DNA from: Paraspadella gotoi
Taxonomy: Eukaryota; Chaetognatha
Direction: 5' to 3'
Length of the DNA stretch: 64,000 nt
NCBI GenBank assembly: GCA_051294375.1
Contig: CM119270.1
Location: 10,622,766-10,686,765, forward strand
The notes below the pieces were generated by a model. The model did not search any database. It was not told where the DNA came from and worked only from the letters and a program-made list of their open reading frames with translations. A program made the position numbers and the translations under genes. Shown in pieces: positions 1 to 27,780 of this stretch (position 1 is the first letter of the stretch; each line of letters begins with the position of its first letter).

Positions 1-610
1 GATCACCTCATCTTTTTGTTTCCCTCGAAATTTTATTTTTATTCTTTTTTTTTTCTTTCCCCCATTTTTTTTCTCCGAACTTTTTCATTTCGTTTTTTTT
101 CTTTCATTCAGACAAAAACGATAACAGATGTGAAAATTTTTTAGCGGAAAAAAGTTTTTAGGGAAAGAAAATGAAAAAAAGTAGAATCGACCATCGAAAA
201 AAAAAAAGAAAAAAGTTAAACTTAAAGAGGGAAAAATGAGTTTTTTTTCTGCGACAGACGAACGGAGGAGAAAAAGGGAGAAAAAGAGAAATGAGCATCA
301 GGCAAACATGATGATTGGAGTCGGCAAGTGGCAAGCGTTAAAGACTTGGGGCGGATGTGAACAAGGAGGCATATTTGATTTCGTTTTAAGTTCAAAGCGA
401 CTAAAAAGGCTTTAAATTTGTTAAAATTTCGATCTACAAAATAAAACAATATAATGTGCTAGTTATAAGATTTTTGGCAACGATTAACTCACGTCTCCCC
501 ATCTCATGTCACCTCACCGCATCTCTATCGTATTTGTGAGATTTTATTCGAGTTCGTTGTAATTCCCTATTTCCGGCGAAAAATTGTTTAAAATTATTTA
601 GAAGTTATTT

Positions 611-752
<142 letters not shown>

Positions 753-981
753 CCTTCATCTCTATTTTTTACAGGGTTTAGAGAGGAAAACACTTTTTTT
801 CCGTCATCCTCCAGGTTCTCTAAGTCGAGGATCCGTGTCAAATTCGTAATCCGTTGAGTAAAAATAGAGACAGAGTGCGAGATTCGCGGCCCCTGCAGCA
901 TGCGCAGTGGAATTCTCTGCTGCATTTTGCAGCATTCGTCGTGGTCCCTATCTTTTTTCTCACCTTTGCGATAAAAAATGA

Positions 982-1021
<40 letters not shown>

Positions 1022-1217
1022 ATTTTCTTCCATTTCTTCTAAGAAGCAAACGTCTTCTTTTTGTGTCATTTTCTCTCTTTCCACTTTTTTTTCTTTTCTT
1101 ATTTTCTTTTTATTTTCTTTCACTAATCCTTTGTTTCCCTGAGTTTGAATCTCGGCTTTCCGACACGGTGGTCTTCGATCGTATTTCTTTTTCACCTATT
1201 CCTTCTTTCTTTAATCT

Positions 1218-1313
<96 letters not shown>

Positions 1314-2329
1314 TCTCTCTCCCTCTCTCCCGCTCTTTTTAACTTTGTCACCAAGGAATTCAAAACGGAGTCTGGTTGCTAAGGAAGTCAGAGGTCGTTG
1401 CTATGGAATTCACGAAGGTGGAATTTGAGATGCAGATTAGAAAAAAAAAAGTCCTCAATGAAAAGATGATTTTGTCTTTTGGTTTCATCCTTCGGATTCC
1501 AACAGACGGTGACGATGAGACGACGACGACGACGACGACGATGACGACGACGACGAAAGAAATGACGATGTTTTCCGTTTTTTTAAAACTCAATAGGGAT
1601 TTGATCTACGTTAAAAAATGATCACATCTGCGTTTAATTATTATTAATTTATAAACATTTTATTTATAAATCATACAAGGCGAGTCAATGTTGTTACAAA
1701 TTGTTATCTTCGCCGTCGTTCCTTTTGTTCGTCATCGTCGTTTTCGTCGTCGTCGTAATCTTTGTCGTCGCTGCCTTTTTTTTGTGAGCAATCGTGGTGT
1801 TTATAAGGAAGGCTGAGATTAAAGGAGGAGGAGGTGAATGAAAGAAGTTATCAGTCTTTTCATGGGAAAAGGTCGTCGTCGTCGTCGTCGTCGTCGTCGT
1901 ATTGAGATCTTTTAATTTGTGGTGAATCTTCTTTATACATGCGTTAAAAAAAGAAAAAAGAAAAAAAAAAACAAAAAAAACCATCGGGCCACAAAATTTG
2001 GTTAAAAGAACTAAAAACTTTCTATTGGGCTTACGTGAAGCCATCGGCTCGTATTGTTCAGAAGGTCTTAAGTTAAAATGGAATATTAATAATTAGCAAC
2101 TATGACAGCAATTCTTGAGCTACTTAAACTACTTCGGCTGTCAGGTATTTCAAACATCTTTGATATCTACATCAATCTATCTTCCTAGGCTGAAGAAAGC
2201 TTGCACATTGAGTGATGTCAAAATGATAAAATTTTAGAAAATTAAAATTTAGCATATAAAACATGAAAATAAAACCACTAAAAATACTTTGAAAATTTGA
2301 TTTTTTAATTTTATACAATGGTGAGCACC

Positions 2330-2730
2330 AGTCAGCTATATTTATATTTAGTATTAAGTATATAATAAACTAAAATTTAAAATTGCAAATTTTTATTTTT
2401 AAGATCGGGTTAGGATTCCTTGCAAAAATTTAACATAAGTGTGTCGAATCCCACATAAGAAAGTATAAATTTTTTTAAAAAAATTATTACATTAAGTTGG
2501 TTAAAAATGTAAAAACTATATTTAAGACGCCGATTTTCAATTTCCGGTTTAAAAAAAAAATAGTTTTTTATAATTTTAACCTACTTAATGACATAATTTT
2601 TGAAAAAGATTTATAATTTCTTTTATTAACTTTTAACAATAAATCTGAATCTGTTCTAGAGAATTAAAAAAAAAAATTTTAAAATTTGACATTATATAAG
2701 GGTAGTAGTACTATATACAAAATAAGCTGA
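2330..2730. mobile_element. AT-rich MITE-like element, copy 1
   Basis: The left end near 2,333 (CAGCTATATTTATATTTAGT) and the right end near 2,725 (ACTATATACAAAATAAGCTG) are imperfect inverted copies. The internal sequence, such as the stretch around 2,486-2,620, resembles the inside of the element at 26,427-26,813, including a central foldback where a poly-A-rich segment mirrors itself around 2,545. It has no coding capacity, which fits a non-autonomous DNA transposon. The family is not identified. Confidence 0.5.
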
Positions 2731-3030
2731 AAAAAAAGAAAAATAACTACAGATTAGTATTGACTAATATGATAGTTTTCAAGATATAACTGCTAAATTT
2801 TGATTCCAAACTTTCACTTCACCTTCAGGAAACTGTTAAGAATTTGCTCATTTTTCTTTATTTACCAAAATTAAGGGACAAAGTAAATTGAATGTAAATG
2901 ACAATAAATGACATTCAAAAGGAAAATAGAAGTTGCTACAAGTTTCACAGAATAGGTAATAATGTATTAAACATTTAGCATCTGTTCCAACTATAAATCA
3001 ATCCGATCTAACATCTATTTCTTCTCACAG

Positions 3031-17577
<14,547 letters not shown>

Positions 17578-17747
17578 AGAGTCGTTATATCGTCATCGTT
17601 ATTTTCGTTTCAATTCACGTTTTTTTTGGTTTTTTTTATGCAAACCTTATTTGTACGACGTAATATTTTATAAACGAAAATCCGTTTTGGTTTTTTTAAT
17701 AGCGCTTCTACTGAAAGTGACTGTTTTCTAAGTGATCAAATTTTTTC

Positions 17748-17753
17748 AATAAA
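17748..17753 (+). terminator. Candidate poly(A) signal of Castor
   Basis: AATAAA 171 nt after the Castor stop codon. It is the first clear signal downstream of the stop; further AATAAA-like hexamers follow near 17,780. Confidence 0.45.
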
Positions 17754-19777
17754 GCGAGTAATGATAGTGAATGATGAAAAATAAATATTTAAGAAAACTA
17801 ATTGTCTCGTAACTAAATGATGGATTCGAGTTTAAAAATTCATTTGTTAATATTTTAATAGTAAGAGGTAAACAAAGTTAGGGATAAATACATCTATAAA
17901 TACTTAACCTTTAACCAATACAGTGAAGTCCCCGTTTACATACTTCAAAAGTTGAATATTGTAAATGCAAGTAAGTGACGAGGAATAGAGAGACACATTT
18001 TCATTGAATTCTTCATAATCATTAGTTTGCTTACTTATTAATTACATGTTAAATTCACTTCTGATAACAATATTTTTTTAAAAATATGTACCCAAAAATT
18101 ATAATATTTAAACTGTGAAATAATAGTGACATAAGCCAATATCTTTTTTTTTTTAAATTATCAAAATACTGGTCGTCCTAATCATAGATCATTTTTATTT
18201 AACGCAATTACTAAACTCCTAATACATTAAATAAATTAAGTGTACGTTTAATCAAAAACATCGTTAGCATTTAATAAAATAAACTTAACTAACCCGCATA
18301 AGTTAAGTCTAGTTTTTAAGCCCAATTTGGGCAAACATAGGATCTATCATAGTGTTATTATCAACTGTAATTGTATTTATTTGTTAATTCTCTGTTATCC
18401 AGAGGCATGTGTAACAATATGTTTAATAAAGTGAAAGCTACGTTTAAATAGCTGTAATTTTGTCAATTATATACGTTATTAGTCAGCTTTGACAATATTG
18501 GGTCCTAGAATGTAAGAATGTAAGAATGTTCTGGAACATACTGGAATCCCAGAATACCTTTCTGTTTGTTTTAAGGTCGCAATGACAACGGATATAAAAT
18601 TTATATAATATATATTATATAATTACCCACGGTTTATCAATCCGATATTCCATAGAAAAATACGCATTTGTCGAATACGCTTTTTGTTATTATATACTCT
18701 TCTTTGCGTTGAAGGTTAGTGCAGCGCCACCTCCCGTTGGGCGTAAACAAAAGAGTTTCCAAATCTAGTGTAAACTTTTCTCAAGCTTGGGAATGCGACA
18801 GATAAAAAAATATACAAAACAACATCTTAAATGTAAAAAATCCGGTCTGGAATAATATTTAAGGACTCTCCGAGGACCATGGCAGCTTGTACAAGGAGAT
18901 GCAAAAATGGCTACAGCATCCATATGATCTATCCATTGGTCATATTATTGGTGATTAACATCGTTTTATGAGGAAAACGCATATTGTTTTTATTTATGAA
19001 ATAGATTTTATTAGTTAGAAAAGCCCTGACAATTTTTTGTGCTCGTCCTATATGACGACAAGGTCACTTCATATTTGACAGTATAAAATCATTTTTTCCG
19101 GTGGGAGAGAATCTTAATTTTTTTCAATTATTGGAACAAAACTTTGACTTGACTTGCGCTCTTTTTTGATAGTTTCGTACCACCAATGGTCGACCAACAA
19201 ATCAGGAAGTCCTTGACTTTATCTGGCTTATAAAAAATTTACAATAGACCTGCATTGAATAGCAGAGAGTAAAGTTCAATGCAGAAAACCGGAACCTCAG
19301 AGATTTTAAAAATTAGAAAACTTGAAAAAGCGATCCGAACTTTGTCTTCCTACTGTGGGCAAACACCTTGATTTTGCAATAGGATGAGGGTACTCAAAAT
19401 AATTTTCATGACTTGTGATTGTTTGGTCAGGTTAATGAAAATTTTATTCAAATTGGTCACAGAGCTTTTAAAATTATTTTTAGGTCGGTACCCATGGACC
19501 GCCTTGTACATTATTTTTACGTCTTTCTTGTCAAGATTCACTATCAGAAACTTCAAGGGGGAAAAATCATACAAGAAATGTCAGAAGAATCCGACGCCTT
19601 CCGGCGATGAAGACGGACTGGCGCTGACATCTTATTAGTCGGATCTGCTTATCAGCAGATCCTGACTCTATAATAGGGTGGAGTGATGAAAAGATTGAGC
19701 GATGGAACAATGTTTTTTTGCTGCCTTTGTATATGTAATAAATAATAATTAAGCCCTTTTTTTAAAAAAATTTGTAT

Positions 19778-20187
19778 AACAGTATCATTAATTGAATTTT
19801 TTTTATAGTAATATCCTTATAAAATTATAAAATTTCAAAATAATATTTTTTTTAATTTTAAGAACAGTTTCGGATTCCCTAGAAAAAACTGAAAAACTTT
19901 TGTAAAATATGTTACATGATATTTCTAGGTTAAAGCTGCGAAAAAAGACCAAAACGTTTTATCATATAATAGTTTCTACTACAAAGTGTAAAAAAGTGGA
20001 GAATTTGACCTTTTTTTCTTATTTTTGATATTTTTAATAATTTTTAATAACATATTTTATATTTTTGATCTAACTTTTTATAAAGAATCAGAATCTTTAA
20101 TAATAATTTAAAACAATTTTTTTCTTAAAAATTTATTATTTTATAAGGATATTTCTATAAATATATTGTAATATAATGATACTGTTC
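19778..20187. mobile_element. AT-rich inverted-repeat element
   Basis: The ends carry matching inverted sequence: AACAGTATCATTA at about 19,778 and TAATGATACTGTT at about 20,187. Inside, CCTTATAAAAT near the left end is mirrored by ATTTTATAAGG near the right end. The body is AT-rich and non-coding, and resembles the elements at 2,330 and 26,427 in layout (TIR, GGATTC-like block, foldback centre). Probably a non-autonomous DNA element. Confidence 0.5.
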
Positions 20188-20279
20188 ACCAAACAATATA
20201 AGCAAAATATTTTTTGTACTCCTTAATTATACTATCTCACATCTAAATATCCTTGTTTGTTCACTCAAATAAAATTTAT

Positions 20280-20940
20280 GTTCCCAGTGCTCCAATCTAC
20301 TCTATAATTCACTTTGTCGGTCCGTCGGTCCGCCCCCTCAATCTTGTCTGGCATTCACTTATATCATGTCAGAACATCAAATTTTGATAAATTATGCAAA
20401 AAAAATGATTTCCGTCCATCTGTCTGTCTGTCCGTCTGTCTGTCTGGCTGTCTGTCTGTCTGTCTATCTGTCTGTCCATCCGTCTTTCCTACCTTAGCTA
20501 AAAACTCCACAAAACAAAAAACCTGTTTCACTAATTGATTATGCTACTTTTTATTTTTATATTAAATGTAAATACAAGATGTATTAATCAATCAAATAAT
20601 TAATCAGTTAATTAATCAATTATTCAATTAATTAATCAATAATTAACTAATAAGTCAATTAATCAATCAATTAATTTTTCAATCAATCAATTTATTTATT
20701 TACTATTTAATTATTCAATCAATAAATTTATTTATCAATTAAATAATTATTTAATCAATCAATCAATCAATTAATCAATCAATCATCGTCGTCCCAATCA
20801 TCATCGTCATTGCTTTTGTCGTGGTCAGTGACAAAAAGACTTAAAAACAAATATTTCGGATCAAATTAATTAATTAATTAATTACCGCTAATGATCGCGG
20901 GCAGATCCGACCTTGTTTGCTCAAACTTGTTTTTTTATTT
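20280..20940. repeat. Dispersed repeat, copy A
   Basis: It begins CTATAATTCACTTTGTCGGT and runs through a (CTGT)n microsatellite (about 20,418-20,480), then CCTGTTTCACTAATTGATTA, then an AATTAATC-type low-complexity stretch (about 20,580-20,790), and ends GGGCAGATCCGAC...TTGTTTGCTCAAACTTGTT. The same blocks recur in order at 23,118-24,380. Confidence 0.8.
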
Positions 20941-21832
20941 TAATCTTTGTCATCCCAACAACAACAGTGATAAAAGTGTCGACTAAGAATTGATAAAGAA
21001 TATTAGTCTTGCAATGTATTTTAGGTATAACCGTCGCTGCTGGTATTTATTTCTATAAAACAAATTAAGACTTATGAATCAAAATTATACGACGATACGA
21101 TAATGATTCTATGTTATCGAGAAATCGTCAGGATTAAGAACTTCATTCAAAACAAGAATCCCGGCCTCAAGTTTGATTGCGAAAGCGCCATTGCTCTCGC
21201 TGGATTTTCTCTTTCGTTTTTTTATCCTTTCGTTTGAGAAATTATAAAGTACGACAAAAATTTAACTTCGTTTAAGATAGTTTTTTCGTGAATATAACTA
21301 GTATAGCAAAAGTATTCCTATTTTAATCATTTAGCCATATATAGTCCTCTGCAAAAAAATAACAAAAAAAACAAAAAAACGCGCCACTCTATTTCAGACT
21401 TTAAAAATCACCCTATGAACTTGAATTTTTAAAAAAAATTTAAAAGTGATTTAAAGTTTATTAAAAGATGATAAGTTTGGCATAAATTTTATTAAAATCG
21501 GGCCATCCATTTAGGAGCAACGCTAAACAAGAAAAAATCTGATAGATTTAAGACTAATCTTTTTTTTGATATTTTACAATACATGAAGTAGATTAAAAAT
21601 GAAACAAATTACACTGGACATCTGGGGGGATAGCTGGATAACTGGATTGCCCCAGAACCCTAAATAATAATCTTAAGGTTATTAAAACATACAATGAAAG
21701 CTTGGTCCATGATTCTGAAGCTTTTACACGGATTTCAAATGGGAGTTAAATGAAATTATCAAATACTGACAACCAACAATGACAGCATTTTTCATTTTAT
21801 AGTTTTTATAGTTAAAAAAAATCCTTGTAGGT

Positions 21833-22835
21833 ACACGGATTTCAAATCAGAGTGAAATGAAAAGATTTGTTATTACTCTTCACCGACTCAATTTGATTGA
21901 TAATTGATCATTTCATTAGTTAGAAAATTCCTTGACGTTTATGTTCCTATATAACAAATTAAGAATATTTTAAATCATAACAAGTGTGCGCTTGCTTTCC
22001 AGGAGCTTTTTTAGAGAATTCTTATTGTATAATTCAATTTCAAACTTATTGTGAATAAAATTGGGACAAAAATTATAATTTATTTTACATTCATTATTTA
22101 GTAAAATGTCTTGGGAGCATGCAAAAAAAAAAGGTCACAGCCGCTTGCCAGATCAATGAAATTGGTACAATCAATATAAAAATTATCCATACATTTAATA
22201 AATAAGCTGTCTTGCCCCTGACTTTGGACAGGCTTTGGTGGTTTAAGGCCTCTATCACTCTTACAAGATAATGACATAGAAGGTCCCTGCAAGCTTTCAA
22301 TCAAGACTCTCTCACAGTCTCGTTTATTCACTCCCCGAGTACCTGGCTTCCCTATCAATGAAGTGGAAAATATTTTAAAGAATGTTTCAATCGTATGAAA
22401 AGACCACCCAATGTTTTTTTTTTTCAAAGCTGAAATTTTTATTTTCTATATGTTTTAACTATAAAAAATTATCAAATGGAAACGGCTGTTATTGTGGATA
22501 TGAAAAAGTTTTTGACATTCTCATTGCTCAGACACATACTTTAATGTCTATATTTGTAAGATGAACCGAAATTTTCAAACATTTTATTTTTGTTCATAAA
22601 AATATATCTTATAACAGGAAGGTCCTATTCAAATGCCAAAAATAAGCTTTTTTTGAAATTTGACCATGCCATTGATGCACATAATTAAGAAAGTAAGCAA
22701 GCTGGACTACTGGGAGTTGAAAAATATAAAACATCAACGATTTTTTTACCAGGGTGCAAAATCTGAAGTTGCTATAACAAATTATTTTGCCACAGTATTT
22801 GATCCTTTCATTTCACTTCCATTTGAAATCCGTGT
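21833..22835. mobile_element. Element with ACACGG terminal inverted repeats, copy 1
   Basis: It starts ACACGGATTTCAAATC at 21,833 and ends in the inverse, GATTTGAAATCCGTGT-like, at 22,835. Internal blocks match 31,110-31,758 in inverted orientation and in the same order: the stretches near 21,920, 22,050-22,120, 22,430-22,530 and 22,655-22,835. About 0.3 kb around 22,135-22,410 is absent from the other copy. A third left terminus lies at 21,726. No intact transposase is visible, though the stretch near 22,690-22,790 keeps a similar translation in both copies. Confidence 0.65.
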
Positions 22836-23117
22836 AAAAGTCGATTTTCCCATTTGGTTTTGGAACACTCAATTTAGAAAAACGTTGCCCCGAAACCTTA
22901 ACAAACAAAAATTCTGTTAAAGAAACACAAAGTTTAAAAGAAAACAAATCATCAATGATTTTTAAATCTATTCTTAGAAAAAAAACGTGAGAGATATGTT
23001 GACGTTTAAATTTTGAATGGGCATTCTTTGTTCACGTCAACGGCGAGCTCATTGGCTTTAATTCTTTTCTTATGCTAAAGCTAAAGTAATCTATATATCC
23101 TTTCAGCAGATCCCGAT

Positions 23118-24380
23118 TCTATAATTCACTTTGTCGGTCCGTCGGTCCGCCCCTCAATCTTGTCGGGCATTCACTTATATCATGTCAGAACATCGAATTA
23201 TGATAAATTATGCAAAAAAAAACGATGTCCATCCGTCCGTCCGTCCGTCCGTACCACCTTAGCAAAAAACACCAATTACTCGTGATTGGATGGATGGATT
23301 GGAATTAAATTTTGTGTGTGGGTAGTAGGCCGGAACAGGTTGAAAACTAGAAGTTCTCTCAAATAAATAATGATTAAAAGTGACTGTTAGAGAATATGAA
23401 AATAAAAATAATTTTTAAAAAATTATCTTATTAATAAGCGCACGGGAAGCATTTAAAGATTATTTTATTACTATATAAAGTTAAAATTTTTTTTGAATTT
23501 TTCAATTTTTTTTTAATGGATTCTGATAGAGCTTTAAAAAGTTAGATAAAGGTTATTAATACAAATTTTAAATTTTTTTTGTTATTGATAAAAATTTTAA
23601 AAAACTATAAAATTCAGCCAATGATGATGATGATGATGATTTTTTAATGTTTTTTCTGTTTTTAACCAATTTTTTGTCAAAATTTTAAAAATTGTAGTAC
23701 TAACTTTCATTTAACTTTTCAAGCTCTATAGGAATCCGATCTTAAAAACTAATTTTTTAAAAAAAAAATTTTGTCATTTGTTATATATTAATAAATATTT
23801 AAAAGCTTCAGTGCAACAACCCAATGAACTAATTCAAAAAGTTGCATTGAAAATCGATTCAGTAATAGATTGGAAAAAAGGAATTTTTTTGAGAGAATTA
23901 AAAGTTATAAAAAGTGTTCAATTTTGGCCCGCCTTAGTGGGTAGGGAAGTGTGATTGAGCTGGATATGAAGTTTCGATGGAATCGTCCAGTGGAAATGAG
24001 TTTAAATGGAAAAAAACAAAAAAAATATATTTCACTATTTGAACACTATTTACTAATGAGTGGATGGGGCGATTGACTTGAAATTTTGTATTTGGGTGGA
24101 AAGGTGTGTGATTAAACTGGAAATCAAGTTTCGATGGAATCGTTTGAGTGAAAATGAGTTTAAATGGAAAAAACAAAGAACCTGTTTCACTAATTGATTA
24201 TGCTTCTTTTCTTTTTTATTTTAAATGTAAATGCAAGATGTATTAATTAATCAAATAATTAATTAGTTAATAATCAATTAATTAATCAATAATTAATTAA
24301 TCAGTTAATTAATCAATGAAAATTAATTAATTACCGATAATGATCGTGGGCAGATCCGACATTGTTTGCTCAAACTTGTT
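23118..24380. repeat. Dispersed repeat, copy B, with an internal tandem duplication
   Basis: It shares its start, middle and end with 20,280-20,940 in direct orientation, but has about 0.6 kb more inside. The extra part includes two related units (about 23,940-24,010 and 24,095-24,175), both carrying AAGTTTCGATGGAATCGT and GAGTTTAAATGGAAAAAA. A TGA/GAT run lies near 23,620. Confidence 0.75.
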
Positions 24381-24506
24381 AAATTAAATTTCGTCATAAT
24401 TCGTGAAACTACTTCACCTAGAGACTGGATTTCGCTTCATATCGGTTTTTTAGTCTGTCGCACGATTTTTAGGTTAAAATTGACGAAATCTAAGTCAAGA
24501 CTTAGA

Positions 24507-24507
<1 letters not shown>

Positions 24508-24571
<64 letters not shown>
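24508..24571. repeat. (CT)n microsatellite
   Basis: A pure CT run of about 64 bp in intergenic DNA. Confidence 0.96.
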
Positions 24572-24573
<2 letters not shown>

Positions 24574-25267
24574 TTCGCTCTTTCTCTCTCTCGCCGTATA
24601 TCCCTGGGGCTTTCTTTTCTTTCTCAAGTTTTTTTTCCCCCTTTTTTTCCTTTTTTTCTACATTCACTCTCAATGAAAGACGTCTTCTGAGAGATACTTT
24701 TTTTTATAGTAATGGGATTTGGCTTTTTCCCAAAAAACTAACCTACATAATAGTATCGAGTGGTTTCACGTATCCACTTTTACGGGATTTAGATGCCATT
24801 TAGGAGATGCTTTCCAATATATTTTATTCATAATAGATTTACCAAGTTTACCTTGTTATAGAAAAATAACTTATAAACATCAAAATATAATTCATATAAA
24901 TTATGAATGTTACAAGCTATTTTTTCTTTCTCTCTCGCTAGAAATCAAAAATCTTTCCCGTTATTCTGATGTTCTTCAGTCCCTGCGGACTTCGCAAAAA
25001 AACATGTTCACGAATCGAATAAAAAATTAAGTGCTTTATCTGTCATTTTTACATGTACTTGCCTCCTGAAGTTGATTTTTTTAAAGGTTTTTTTTCCCAA
25101 ACCTACTACGTATTTCCAGACGAGACTAATGCACTGTTATACCCGGACTTTCTTTAATTTTTTGTTATACCGGGAAGAAGTGAAAGATTGAACCCCATCA
25201 CTCAGCGATGCATATTTCAATTTTCTCTCTCAGTTAGCGATAATATATTCTCTTAGTAAAGTTATCA

Positions 25268-26143
25268 TGGGAAAAAAAGTTCTCCTGTCAAATAAATTAT
25301 TTTTTTTAAATCGAAATTTATTCGGATATCAGCTGACGGTAATCTTTTTTTTTTTCAAAAATATACCTCGGAAAAGCTTGCTCAACTTTATTTTGTTTAT
25401 AGTGATCAAACTTCGGAAATATTAAAAGAAGTAAAGATCTCAAAAATTAATTTTTAATTCTGACGACCTTTTTGTTCATAGTAAACAAACTTTGGAAATA
25501 TTAAAAGAATTCTTAAAGTAAAGATCTGAAAAATGAACTTTTAATTATGACGACGATTCAAAACATGTTTTTATAAAACGTTATTTTATTATTATTATTA
25601 TTTTATACGTTTTGAATCTAAATAACGTTTTATAAAAACATGTTTTGAATCGTCGTCATAATTAAAAGTTCATTTTTCAGATCTTTACTTTACGAATTCT
25701 TTTAATATTTCGAAAGTTTGTTTACTATGAACAAAATAAAGTTGAAAAAGCCCGTGCACCCCCCCAAAAAAAATCAAAAAAACTACGCTTATATAATTAA
25801 TCTTCCGAGGTATAGTGGACTAAAATCCACCAACCGTTCATCAGTGGCCATTGGTGCCGGAGGCAAGCTTATTCGCCTCCCATCCCAAAGGTCCGGTGTT
25901 CTACCCCGGTGGCCGCCAAGCAGTTAAGAGAGAGGGGCGCTTAACCCGCCTGTAACACGGTATTACAGCCTGATCCGAAGCTCAGGGACTGCTTATATTG
26001 AACGGTTTTGTCACTAACACATAACAATAATTACTGTCTCTTCATAGGTATAGTTTGAAAAAAAAAAAAGATTACTGTCAGCTGATATCCGAATAAATTT
26101 CGATTTAAAAAAAATATTTTCTTTGACAGCAGAACTTTTTCCC
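25268..26143. mobile_element. Foldback element (hairpin with outer inverted repeats)
   Basis: The outer arms 25,268-25,375 and about 26,046-26,143 are inverted (both carry CGAAATTTATTCGGATATCAGCTGAC or its reverse). The inner arms 25,471-25,585 and 25,621-25,735 are near-perfect reverse complements of 115 bp, with a 35-bp spacer of ATT repeats. A diverged direct copy of the inner arm sits at 25,385-25,465. A SINE-like sequence interrupts the right side. No protein-coding part is seen, which fits a foldback or MITE-type element. Confidence 0.75.
25816..26045 (+). mobile_element. tRNA-derived SINE-like insertion
   Basis: About 230 bp flanked by an 8-bp direct repeat, AGGTATAG, at 25,808-25,815 and 26,046-26,053, which fits a target-site duplication. 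The 5' part looks tRNA-like: an A-box-like TGGCCATTGGTGCC near 25,846, an anticodon-stem-like hairpin (GGAGGC...GCCTCC) and a B-box-like GGTGTTCTACCCC near 25,895. The 3' part (about 25,955-26,045) recurs without the head at 42,560-42,650. It interrupts the right arm of the foldback element, so it is the younger insertion. Confidence 0.7.
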
Positions 26144-26426
26144 AGAGAGACTATTATGGCAACAACAAGGTTGCCAGTGATGCCCATTGGGATGGGGCAA
26201 CTCACTGTTGGCTTTGGGGGCTTACGACCCTCAGTGAAGCCTCCAGTAACTGGCACGGTTACCCGAGGACGGCCTCGCTTTGCCAACGCAGAGGGAAGTC
26301 GTTAGGACTGTGGATTAGAGCGTAGTGAAAGTTACGTACGGAAATTCTAAAAGTCAATTATGATCAACATACCATCAGTGAACATTAATTTGTAAAAAAA
26401 ATTAATTTTATATTTTTTTAATTTTC

Positions 26427-26813
26427 GCAGTAGGCTATATTTATATATAGTACTATCCTTATAAAATCGAAAAACTTCAAAATAGGCTTTTCTTAATTTT
26501 GATTGCAGATTTGAATTCAGATTTGAATTCAGAAGTTAATATCAGAAAATATAAATTATTTTTAAAAATTCTTTCATTAAGTGGGTTCAAAATTAAAAAA
26601 ACTATATTTAATATATAAAAATTTAATTTTCAGCTTAAAATATAGCTTTCTATAATTTTTGACCCACTTAATGCAGGAATTTTCCAAAAAGAGTTATATT
26701 TCTTTATATCAACTTTTTATGACGAATCCAAATCTGCAAAAAAATCTTTAAAAAAACTGTTTTGAAATTTTAACATTTATTGGATTAGTACTAGTATAAA
26801 TATGGCCTACTGC
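26427..26813. mobile_element. MITE-like element with 26-bp terminal inverted repeats
   Basis: The left end GCAGTAGGCTATATTTATA and right end TATAAATATGGCCTACTGC are inverted copies with about three differences over 26 bp. The inside is AT-rich, non-coding and itself folds back: the stretch 26,575-26,640 mirrors 26,641-26,690. Related sequence occurs at 2,330-2,730. A target-site duplication is not clear. Confidence 0.7.
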
Positions 26814-27254
26814 ATAAATTGTAAAATTTATTATAAATTTTTTTTATACATAAATGTTCATTAGTATAATGTTGTTCGTTCCTCACTTTTAGAATTTTAA
26901 TTAAAGTTAAATTTAGAAATTTTACTACGCCTTACTGTGGATGGAACACAACGCCTGGGATAGTGGGTCCACTGAGCAAATGGGATTGGCTGAACGATGG
27001 TGAACGTGAGGCGGTGTGAATATACCGCCGCACTATCATATTTATTTTTTAATTAGGAAAATATCCTCAGGAATTCTTTAGTTTTTCAAAACTTTTTCTT
27101 TTCTTTTTCTCGAATTTTGTAAACAAATAAGACGGACATCGATATTTTTTTTCTTCACGATGTCAACAGTTTTCTCCAAACTCCAAGATCAATTTTATCT
27201 CAACACAATGACCATTTCAACTATCGGTCATCTTTCCCGCCGACCGCCCCTCGG

Positions 27255-27715
27255 ATGACTCCGCTCAGGCGTTCTTCGCAGCAACATCAGTCGAAACAGC
27301 AAAGCGTTCCGCAGCAGCCACCGCTGTCCCCGCAAATGCCGATGCTGCTGAAGCTGATAATTATAACCTTCGGATTCTATGAAACTTTCTCCGCCGACGT
27401 CAACAGCAACGACGCCGCGGGCCTCACCGACTTTGAAGGCCTCATCCACGTCCTGGACGACCCTTCCTTCTGCCTCGCCCGACAATTGATCCAACCATCT
27501 CGACGAAGCGGTGGCGACCTTCCCGTTCATCTCCATCAGTGCTATGGCATCACCCGGCGCCATTTCGACGCACAGCGATGGAAATTCGACGCCGGATCGG
27601 CGGAAATTCGGCCGGCGTCGAACCCGCGTCTCTGTCTGGCGGCGCCAAAGGCCGAGAGGCTCAAGAACCTCGTCGTAACGCCTTGTGGAACGACGGACAG
27701 AGTCAGGAAGGTTGT

Positions 27716-27780
<65 letters not shown>

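Larger units (their letters stand above)
17760..27250. other. Gene-poor, repeat-rich intergenic region
   Basis: No host gene was recognised. The stretch is AT-rich and holds several inverted-repeat elements, a SINE-like insertion and direct repeats, listed separately. Short open frames such as 19,350-19,574 on the minus strand may be transposon remnants but match no family I can name. Confidence 0.6.

Noticed and set aside
20418-20480. CRISPR-like array in the CTGT repeats
   Set aside because: It is a simple tetranucleotide run with no spacers, in a eukaryotic genome.
25816-25925. Functional tRNA gene in the head of the SINE-like element
   Set aside because: The A and B boxes are degenerate, the acceptor stem does not close, and target duplications show a retroposed element.
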